From Pristionchus mayeri (Eukaryota > Nematoda > Chromadorea > Rhabditida > Neodiplogasteridae): DNA of 64,000 nt. The position numbers and the translations under genes were made by a program. Below, piece after piece: positions 11,482 to 20,734 of the stretch. The first letter of the stretch is position 1. Each line of letters starts with the position of its first letter. The stretch covers positions 23,282,365 through 23,346,364 of the forward strand of contig BTRK01000006.1 of assembly GCA_036245805.1 (NCBI GenBank). Reading direction: 5' to 3'. The notes under the pieces were generated by a model that was not told where the DNA came from, did not search any database, and saw nothing but the letters and a program-made list of their open reading frames with translations.

Positions 11482-13210
11482 ATGGTTACCTCGTCTAACT
11501 ACTGGCTCCTTGCGGGTGAGAAATACGGTTTACCAGTTGATAGATGAACTTTTACTCAATCGAACTGATAGGAGTAACCTGAATGTGATCATATCATTCT
11601 CAGCCCTCGTGTTCTCCTCTCTCTGTCTCGTCCATGGCAAAGACGACAAAGACAAGACGATCTCCATCAAGTATGAGTACATGGTAGGTTAATCTGAGTC
11701 CATCTCGCTCCTCGGTATTCCTCCCTCTCTCTCTCTCATCTCAGAAACACTCCGTCAATCCAACTCGCAACGAGAACGACCTCCAGAAGTGCGCCCTCGA
11801 CACTAACAAGAACAACGACAAACTCGCCAGCACTTTCACGTATGATAATACCGTATTCATCCGTTTCTACTGACAATTAACTTTCCAGATGCAAAGAGGT
11901 CACGTACACCCTCACGGACACCCCTCCCTGCAATGGACGCGAGTCCGAGAATGACCCCGGGGTTCGTTACCTTCAATTTACCGTAACTTTGGTGTACGGT
12001 ATGATTGCAGAAGCCGAAGGCGCAGCAGTGCTCCCCATCGACTCCCCAGCAGTGCTACCAGCCTGCATCCGGCTCATTCGTCAATGCATTCTCTCGATGG
12101 ACGAACCTCAAGTAGGGGAGGATTTGCCGATATGGCTAGATTCAAGGCAACTATTGTTCCGAGAAAGACTGCTCGGTATGAAGAGTTCACTGATTCTCTG
12201 GATATCACAACGATCGATACTATGAATAAGGGCATGAAAGTCTCGGGATTCTGGGGTCCTAGTCGCCCATGGGTACGCTTTCGAGTGGGACGTTTCACTT
12301 AAGGGGATTGAGTGATATTGGAAGAGAAGTATCCAGGGTGATGGGGAAAGTCGCGCAAACAGATTTACTCGATCCGTAGAAGTCCGTACCACCAAAACAC
12401 GAGACGAAAAAGAGCCTGCCACGGGATGGAATACTGTGCTTGAACGAGCAATTCCCAAGTCTTCTAATTGAGGCCGTACGATATCTCGTGGAAGTGCGAT
12501 GGGAAAGACGAATTCTGCTGTGGATTCGAATGCTGCAAGAAGAGAAGCACGAAACACATCTGGATGTGAGTGGAAAGAGATGATCTTTTCCCTGTATTCT
12601 CCCCCCCCCTGTTCCTTCATCTCCCTCCCTCTTCAGCATCGTCCTCGTCGTTCTGGCCGTCCTCATCGGCATTCCCTGTCTCGTTCTGGGCATCTGCTGC
12701 TGCTTCTGCGGTCTCTTCGCCAAGGTGACCACCATGTGTTGTCCCTGAATGCTCTCCACCCATCTCAACTATCATACAGTTGTCTTATCGTAACCTCTTC
12801 ACATAATATTGGCTGCCACAAGTGCCTTGAAGTGGATGGATATAGTCTCCAATCAGTGATACTCGCTTCTTCTGTATTCAATTTGGCTAGTGTATCAATA
12901 AAATGTCCTTGGAAGATGACTTGATCGTTGCAAAAGATCTAAGGCCTATCATGGGTGGGAAGAACGAGAATCCGTTGCAGTGCATGTCTGCTGCGGGCAA
13001 GGGAGGAGATGGACAGAGCAGAACTGCTGTCCAAGACTACAAACCAGACCCCGTAAGTGGAGGGCAAGCACCAGGGTTATCTTCTCTTCACTTCATACCA
13101 TCAGAGTGTGCAGTGCTGAGGAGTTCGAATGAGAGGAGTAATTCTCTTCATTCCAGAATATCGCTCAGTCTCAGTCGTCCTTCAACGCCCCTCCTCATCC
13201 CTACTACTAA
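11482..13210 (+). CDS. Cysteine-rich single-pass membrane protein, CX-module-like, copy 1
   Basis: Exon 1 (ATG 11482) and exon 2 encode a signal peptide ending near LVHG. The ectodomain has paired cysteines: CKEVTYTL, PPCNGR, QQCSPSTPQQCY. Then comes WKCDGKDEFCCGFECCKKR, followed directly by one hydrophobic segment (IVLVVLAVLIGIPCLVLGIC) and a Cys cluster CCCFCGLFAK. A short cytosolic tail ends APPHPYY before TAA 13208-13210. The xxW.C....FCCGxxCC block just outside the membrane resembles the nematode CX module, and less strongly Shisa proteins. All exon phases fit with small introns. The gene at 13578 is a tandem paralogue with the same exon structure. Function unknown; a type I surface protein is inferred. 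Confidence 0.75.
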
Positions 13211-13577
13211 TGCCTGCAGATACTCGACAACAAACGAATCGTGATCCAGATGCAATTTACTTCCTGTTGATAAATCCTTTCTGCTCATTGATCCTCTCTT
13301 CCCTTGACTCACATCTCCTTTACCCGAAACTCCGTTTCCCTCTATTGTTTCTCCCTCGGTTGTCAATGGCATTTGAAGTAGGAGCTGATCATAGCTTCAC
13401 CATGTCTCCCCTCTCCACGCACTATCTCGTCGACTGATGAGAGTGAGAGAGAGGGATGAACTGAGAGACTTTTCTAGTGGGAGGTAAATTCCGCCCGGTT
13501 CAACCGTGGTTACAGAAACTGGGGGAGGGGGCCATAAAAGACTTTTCCTCATTCGAGTGCCTCTCACTTATCCCGAC

Positions 13578-15100
13578 ATGTTGTCTACAAGCCTCTTTCT
13601 TATGCTGGGTGAGATCATCTAATCATGATTATTCGGTAGGCCATGATTATTCGGCAACTCCTGTCTTTCCAGCCTTGATCTCTGCCGTATCGTGCAAAGT
13701 GACTGTGAATGGGAAGGAGACGACTGCGACGTTCAAATACGAGTACCTGGTGTGTACTGACTCTCAAGTAGAGTAATAATTTTCCCTCCAGAACCATTCA
13801 GTGACCCCCACTCGCAACGAAGGAGACATCCAGACGTGTCTGAAGAATGGAATGAAGGACGGAACTACATTCATCAATTCCATCAAGTAAGCTCATTCCT
13901 GTTCATCTGGGATGAAACAAGTAGTGATTAGCAAGTGAAGCTCTAGAGAAAGGCGCCCGATGATGATACGATATTGTACTTATTCTATTCAGCTGCAAGC
14001 AGGTCACGTACTCATTCGGTGCCACTGCTCCATGTGCTAATGGGCAAGCTTCGACCAAGGACCCCGGGGTGAGAATCCCACCATTCATTCAGTTCTCACT
14101 CCGCCAACCAAGTTCTTTATCTTGTAACTGAGAAATCCCTCTTTCAGAGCCCTCAGGCGATGAGTTGCTCCTCCACTGGGAAGAGTCAGACATGCTATCA
14201 GATGTCCTCGTCGACCTTCACCAACGCCTTCAGCACCTACACTGGCGCCACGAAGTAAGCCACGCACTGCGAGACCTCTTTGAGTCCGATGAACCCAAAG
14301 AGGACGTATCCTTTTCTTGTCTTATTTTCCCTCTTTCTCCTCGTCGGGCATTATACCGTTGCCTGGCAGTTGTGAGTCAGAATGAAGGGAAGGGAGAAAG
14401 GAAGGCAGTGGTGGGTGATCCCAAGGAGGGACCGAATAGAAAAGAGGGGGGGGGGGGTGAAACACGATGGACCTTGTAAACTGCCGGTGCCTGATAGGAA
14501 GAGATCCATGCTGATCCCATATCAATCTCTCAGGCCGAATTCGATCTCCTGGCAGTGCACGGGGAAGGACGAGTTCTGCTGTGGATTCGAATGCTGCAAG
14601 AAGAGAAGCACCAAGTGGATCTGGATGTGAGTGACGAGCATGAAGATAGAGTTATGCCATCTACAACCACATGATCTCCATCTACCTAAATGATATCCCT
14701 ATCCTTCCCCATTGCAGTCTGGTGGTGGTTCTCCTTCTCGTCTTCGTGGGTCTTCCCTGCATTGGACTCGCCATCTGCTGCTGCTTCTGTGGACTATTCG
14801 CCAAGGTTGATCCCAGTGAAGAGCAACGATTCCCCCCTCAGTTTCCATAATGGACGAAAAATAGCGCCATACTTTACTTTCTATCAGAACGAATAACTGA
14901 ATTCAGTGCATGTCGATGGTGTGCAAGAAGGGTTCTTCCCCTCCTCCTCAGAACAATCAAGTCCAAGACTACAGGATCGAACCGGTAGAGAATTATGTTC
15001 GTGCATAATTATCATACTTGAGAGTAAGGCAATTCCAAATGACTCCTTTCAGCGCTTCAACAACGGATCGTACAACACCCCTCCCCGTGCCATGTACTGA
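13578..15100 (+). CDS. Cysteine-rich single-pass membrane protein, CX-module-like, copy 2
   Basis: ATG 13578 begins MLSTSLFLMLALISAVSC, a clear signal peptide split by the first intron. The protein follows copy 1 exon by exon: NHSVTPTRNEGDIQTC, then CKQVTYSFGATAPC, SPQAMSC...CYQMSSSTF, then the signature DEFCCGFECCKKRSTKWIW, a transmembrane segment from about 14718 (LVVVLLLVFVGLPCIGLAIC), CCCFCGLFAK, and a Pro/Gln-rich tail ending PPRAMY before TGA 15098-15100. It lies about 370 bp downstream of copy 1 in the same orientation, so it is a tandem duplicate. An intron contains an 11-bp G run near 14450. Function is unknown; the conserved cysteines and membrane layout suggest a small surface receptor or adaptor. 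Confidence 0.75.
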
Positions 15101-16124
15101 GCACCATGCATCCAGATACACATGCACCTACTCTCCTCTCCTGTCCCAGTCTACTATACTCCCTTCCAAGACATTGTAGCGCATCTGTTCCTGTGATAAA
15201 GAAATGTATTCCATAGAAATGTCGATTATCAGTGAGATTGAGGGGGAGGAGGAGATGCACCTCGAATTCCTTTCCCTTCGGAAAGCCAATCTAGTTGCTA
15301 TAGTCTATAGATCACACTAGTTTTTTGGGCGCCTGATTTTTTTAGAGCCGGCTTCTCAAAAGTATGTGATAATTCGAAAGAAAAAACCCCGAAAATCGGT
15401 ACAAATAAATATGATAAATATGGAGACCCTAGATGATACATTCGATTTCCCTTTATGAGCACTACACAATACTCAATTTGATTCCAGATTTGGTACATTG
15501 TTCACTATGACGTGAGTTCTTTGGCCTCTCATTATTCCCGCCTTGCTAGATATTTCTCCCCTCATCTCGTATGTAGCATGTTTGTTGCGTCCACTATTCT
15601 CTAACCATGGGTCAATTTATTCTCTCGCGAGAAGTCTCCCCAATTCTCTCTTTTTCTGCAATTTTTGTTTGCGTTTCAAGCGGACTGCGTAAACAATATT
15701 CAACTCATAGGAGAAAAAATAGCCTTTTTCATGCACGTCATATTTATTTTAATGTTGATTGCGATCGGAAATGCCTGTCCTGTAGACTCTTATTGTGAAG
15801 CTTTTGCAATATTCGTAGTGAAAATTGAGTGAGAAGAGGAATACAGGGAAGATTCCATTCACTTTCCCTTTCGAAAGCAATTCTGAATAACAGATCATTG
15901 CCCAATCATTGTGAGCTTTGCCATCTCGAATTCCCCCTCTTCCGTTCCCCTCCTCCACCCATCTAGCATCTTCACGAGTTCAACAAACATACAGTTTCAA
16001 AACAGTTTCTTTCCATTCTCTTCGACTGCTTGTTCGTATTCTCCACTGGCTATTTAACCAGGAAGCTTCTCCACCCGTTCGTTCACTCATCTTCATTTTC
16101 CCCCCATCCTCCCCTCGATCGTCG
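15101..16124. other. Intergenic region between CX copy 2 and the UGT gene
   Basis: AT-rich and without a supported exon on either strand. It must hold the 3' end of the CX gene and the promoter of the glycosyltransferase, but no specific element could be identified. Confidence 0.5.
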
Positions 16125-19040
16125 ATGAATCTCCGACTGCTCCTTCTCCTCCTTCTCTTCGTCATATATTCAATCGATGCAAAGGCAAGTCTCAACTGTG
16201 TTCATGTCTCAATAAAGTGTACAGGAAAAGAAGAAGATTCTGATTATCAATCCGCACATCGGCCACTTCCACGTCAGATTCATGACGGAGATGGCCAACA
16301 CGCTGCACGCTGCCGGATACGATGTTGTGAGTCGATGAATAGTTATTCTCAATCCATTACGCTGAAGATGCTGATTGTACGATCGGCGTAGCATAAACAA
16401 CGATCCGTGCCATTCAGACGATGGTTGATTCCCTGGCCTTTACCAACTTCAACGTCGTCGAGAAGTCAGCTGGTATCAAGGTGAGAGAGGGGAGAATGGG
16501 ATACGATCTGATCCTCCCCTTGTAGTCCACCATCGGACAGAATCCCGCTGCTCTCACTATCCAGGAGAACGGAGATTCGTCCGAATCTGGTCTCGCTGCT
16601 TTCTGGGATGATCTCCCTGGAAAGAAACAGGTAAGTAAATGGAGGAATCCACGAGAATGAGTTTATTGCAATTCGAAGGTCTCTTTGGCTTCTATCGCCA
16701 AACCATTTCCTATAGCCGAGTGATGTCAGTGCAATGTGAAGGTGAATGAGTACCCAGTGAGCAGCCCTTTCATTCAATTCGTTTAGCTACTCTCAACGCC
16801 ACTAACCTACTGAATCAGTTGAACGAAGCGAAATTTGATCTCGCCATCACTGAGTTGTTCGACTTCTGCGGTGTGGGTAGGCCACTCCCCCCCCCCCCCA
16901 GCCTCCTTAGTTCTTCTTCAGGACTCCTCCATCTATTGAAGCCATCGAGGACGATTCTTGCCAGCTCCATCCCACTCCATGAATCTCTGGCGGAATTACT
17001 CGGTCTCCCCAAGACATTCGATGTCGTCCCCAGTACGTTCATCATAGATTGATTCTATCTCAATCCCCTCTTCAGCCAAGTTCTCCATGTCGACTCTCCC
17101 CGTGCATCGAGATGCCTTCAGTCCCTTCGATCTCCGTTCTTTTATCCAGAATACTCTTTCATCTGCTCTCTTCGGCCAGTTAGTCTTTCTTCTCTCTTCT
17201 TCTCATCATGGTGATTATCAGAACGATGTTCGGATTCCTTGAATCGAATGAAACGGCGATTTTCGAGAGATTCTATAGGGAAAAGAACTACACCGATTCA
17301 TTCCCTGGCATCAAGGTTAGATAGATTCCAAAAGGCTTTAATTTAATTCAGAGTTGCAGGAACTGCTGAAGAACGCCCACTCTTTGCTGGAAAACGTGCA
17401 TCCTCTGTTAGATTTAAATAAACCCACGTTATCTTCGATCATTCCAATCGGAGGAGCCGCTGTTCCGAATAAGAACTCTCCTCTCAGCAAAGAGGTAGAC
17501 AACTATTGGTAGACAACTTGACATTGGTAGACAGGTGGGCAACTACACTTATTGTGATGCTTTCGAGTGGATTGGTTGCCTCACTTTCGATAATTCGATG
17601 GATTCAGGAAAGAGGAGTGTATGAATCGATAATCTCGATAATGGAAGAGGAGAAGGTCAAGGGGAAGAAGATCGTTCTCGTGTCTTTCGGGACTGTGATG
17701 GATCCAAAGACGATGAAGGAAGAGACGAAGAAGTGAGATTAGCCATATTCCATCCCTGACATTTTCCTTCAGGAATTTGATGAGTGCATTCGAATCAGTG
17801 GATGAGGCAGTCTTCTTCTGGAAAGTCAACTCATCTCGCTTTTTCTCTTCTGATTTCCTTCCTCCAGTCAACGTGAAGAACTACTCTTGGTTGCCTCAGA
17901 ACTCTCTTCTGGGTGAGATGCATCTTCCTTTCGATTTTTCATTGTTCTTCTTCAGCATCAGGTAAAGTGGATCTCTTCATCTCCCATATGGGAATCGGCT
18001 CGATGACAGAAGCGGCGTACAGGCAAGTCCCTTCTTCAATCTCCTCTATTCCTTCCATTCCAGTGGAGTCTCTCTCGTGTCCATACCGATCTTTGTGGAT
18101 CAACATTACAATTATGTTTGTGCAAGAAGGCTGGTTAGTCCATATTTCGTTCCCTCTCCCATTGGGCGACGTGCACAGGGCATTGCGAGATTCGTGGACA
18201 AGACGAGCCTGAGAACTTCCCCTGACTCCCTCATCGAAGCTGTCCGAGAAGCACTGACCGATAAGTAAGATATTTATGTAATATGTAGTAGTATTGCCTA
18301 CTTTCAGCGATGAAATGAAGAAGAATTCAATGCGACTGAAGAAAAAACTGGAAGCTCATGGAAATCAGACCCAAGTCATGCTGAACCATGTGAGATCAAT
18401 TGAACGTTTCCGCTCTCATTATTGGCAATAATAATGTCATAAACAGGTGAAGTTTATTCTCTCCCTGGATGAAGATGAGACTCCATTGGCATTCGGCCAT
18501 CATCACAGTGGATTCAGTCTACCCCTCAGCCTCAAATCACTCGCCCACCTTGCACCCTATTTCATGGTATTTCCATTCCACGCAATGACCACGAGAGATG
18601 CATTGCAGGTTCCCATTTGTCTCGTCTTCTCCTTCATCTTCATCGGAATCCTCGTCTCTCTCTGGTCTCTATTCCGTCTTTCTTTCTCTTCTGAGTATCG
18701 TCGAGGATTCGAATTCGATCGACCTTGCCTCTACTTCATTTCCATCTCATGGTCTTCTATCTTTTTCTACTACTTCTTCTTCGCTTTTGGTTATCCCTCT
18801 CTTCTCAATCAAATCGATCTTCTCTCAAAGAGTCTTCCTTTCCTTATCTCTCTCCTCGTAGTACTGACTTCCCTATTCATTTATACTCCCATTTCGTCTG
18901 TCTTCTCTTTCCTTCTTCGATGTTCTCGATGGATTCTCTTCTATATTTTTGTCTTCACTTCTTCTCTTCTTATCGCTTTCTCTCTTGTCTGCCTCGGCAT
19001 CCATTTTAACTGGTATAACCTTCATGAGCACGATTGGTAA
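16125..19040 (+). CDS. UDP-glycosyltransferase (UGT) with extended multi-pass C-terminus
   Basis: ATG 16125 begins a signal peptide (MNLRLLLLLLLFVIYSIDA). The N-terminal acceptor domain starts with ILIINPHIGHFHVRFMTEMA, typical of nematode UGTs. The donor-binding half contains KKIVLVSFGTVMD, NYSWLPQNSLL, and the UGT signature FISHMGIGSMTEAAYSG...PIFVDQHYN; the second residue after His is Gly but the first Gly of the usual HGG is Met. The frame runs unbroken through about 14 exons. Two introns appear to use GC donors (gcaagt, after 16184 and near 18023). The usual membrane anchor (ICLVFSFIFIGILVSLWSLF) is followed by roughly 110 more residues with about three more hydrophobic stretches, ending FNWYNLHEHDW. 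Expected role: transfer of a sugar from UDP-sugar to small lipophilic compounds in the ER lumen. Family assignment is firm; substrate unknown. Confidence 0.88.
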
Positions 19041-19139
19041 ACATGAATGCTAAAAGTTGTCTCTTGATTTTGTAATTGTAATAAAAATGCACCATCAAAA
19101 CGTTCAATATTTTATAAGTTCACGATAGACCTGTTATTT

Positions 19140-19540
19140 CGAGTAACTCGTCACTCACGAGTGAAAATGATTAAATTACTCGCGAAACAATAGCACTCGC
19201 GAGCGTCTTTGCTCAAAATACTCGAGAGCAAAAACAACTCGCGAGTGTTTTCGTTCAAAACACTCGCGATCAAAACAACAACTCGCGAGTGTCACTCGCG
19301 AGTTAATTTATCCCCTTTTTCGCTTGTCCTGAGTGTTGATCGGTATCTTCTCAATGATAGAGTGGGTTCAATAACACTTTCGAACAATGACACTCGCGAG
19401 TGTCCCCTCAGAACAAAGGCACTCGCGAGTGCCTTTCATTCGCGAGTCATTTTCCACTTTTCACTCGCGAGTCGCCGGTCAAAACGAGTGTGGACGAAAA
19501 TGACTCATCGAGTGCGAGTGCTCGACGAGTGAAACTCGAG
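19140..19540. repeat. Cluster of CTCGCGAG palindromes
   Basis: At least seven copies of the palindrome CTCGCGAG, mostly within ACTCGCGAGTG, occur in under 300 bp (for example near 19194, 19237, 19281, 19293, 19391, 19420 and 19462). Partial forms such as CTCGAGAG, CGAGTG and CACTCGCGAT lie between them. Spacing is irregular (about 12 to 90 bp), so this is not a simple tandem satellite. It ends about 400 bp before ORF1 of the retrotransposon and could be part of that element's 5' region or a separate regulatory or satellite patch. Confidence 0.7.
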
Positions 19541-19933
19541 CAAACAGGACTAGTTCACGAGAAGGAGCCATACGCATACCGTATCTCAACGTAGCAAACG
19601 AAAGAAAAGACACTATCACTCATATGTCGAAAACGGTGAATACCGCTGATAACTTCTTTTCGCGAAACAATTTTCCTCAAAAAAACACTATCCGAACTGC
19701 AAATTTAATTTGCGACCCTGAATATCAAGCAAGGTTACGATACAGCTCGAGAATGCCTCCGGACGTTTTCCTTTTCCTTATGTCGTACACTCTTCTCTCT
19801 CTCTTCTCCTTGATAGGTGCTTCCCATCTCTCTCTCTCTCTTTCACCGACCCAATCGGTACTTAGCTACTTTCTCACTAACTTTACTGTCCCTTGTTTTT
19901 CTTATTCACATTTGAATTCATCTGTTATCCATA

Positions 19934-20734
19934 ATGACCAATCCCCGCCCCCCTCCACCTAAGCGTTCGCTTGTTGAATTGTCCCCGTCTTCCTCCCGAG
20001 ACGAGACTGAGCCTGCGGCTGCCCTCGATCCGAGTGCTCTCATCCATGATATTGGCAAGTACATGGAACCTCTCGATGCCTCGCAGAAGGATGGTTCCCT
20101 CTACTGTCTGTTGGGCACTTGTGTCCTCCACCTGCGAGACATCTTGGCTAGATCGACTCAGTTGTTCGAGGATGCCATAGAGAGAGACAAGAGAGAGCGC
20201 TCGGTCGTTGTGCAGGGACTCCCCGAGTCCAGTGCGTCGAAGGCCAGTGAGAGAGTAGCGGATGACTTGGCCAATGTCACCGCTATGCTTGATCAGCTGG
20301 AGCATGCCCCGGCTACGGTCTTCCGAATGGGTGTGAAGTCGGCCTCTCGCCCTCGCCTCCTTAAGGTTATGTTCCATTGTCGCACAGCCCAGATGTCCTT
20401 CCTCGCTAAGTCTCGTTCCATCCGCCCCCAATTCCCCACTGTCCATGTCCGCCCCTCCCTCACGAAGGAAGAACGAGAGCACTCCTACCAACTGCGGCAG
20501 AAGAGACGGGAACTCAATAGTCAAGGAAATGATTACGTCATCTATGCGGGAAAGCTGATCATGAGAAGTGAATTGGATGCCACGAAGAGACAGCTCCGCC
20601 CCGCTCGTTCCCAGTCCAGACCCAATCACTCTCACACTTCCGTTGCCACTTCCTCTGATAAGTCCTTCTTCCCCTCCGTTCCCTCCCTCCTCGGTCCCCA
20701 GTCTACTCCCCTCACTACCCGTACCCCAAACTAG
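19934..20734 (+). CDS. LINE ORF1 protein (RNA-binding, L1-ORF1-like fold)
   Basis: A single 266-codon frame with a Pro/Ser-rich N-terminus, a helical segment (about residues 45-90), then RERSVVVQGLPES, which resembles the RRM-like core of LINE ORF1 proteins. A basic C-terminal region follows (RPRLLKVMFHCRTAQMSFL...LRQKRRELNSQGNDY). The tail is low-complexity Ser/Pro. In LINEs this protein coats the element RNA to form the RNP and may act as a chaperone. No zinc knuckle is seen. The frame is open with no breaks, consistent with a recently active copy. It overlaps the open ORF2 frame by about 72 bases. Confidence 0.75.
   Translation: MTNPRPPPPKRSLVELSPSSSRDETEPAAALDPSALIHDIGKYMEPLDASQKDGSLYCLLGTCVLHLRDILARSTQLFEDAIERDKRERSVVVQGLPESSASKASERVADDLANVTAMLDQLEHAPATVFRMGVKSASRPRLLKVMFHCRTAQMSFLAKSRSIRPQFPTVHVRPSLTKEEREHSYQLRQKRRELNSQGNDYVIYAGKLIMRSELDATKRQLRPARSQSRPNHSHTSVATSSDKSFFPSVPSLLGPQSTPLTTRTPN

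Noticed and set aside
19140..19540. CRISPR-like array
   Set aside because: Repeats are only 8-11 bp with irregular spacing and the genome is eukaryotic.
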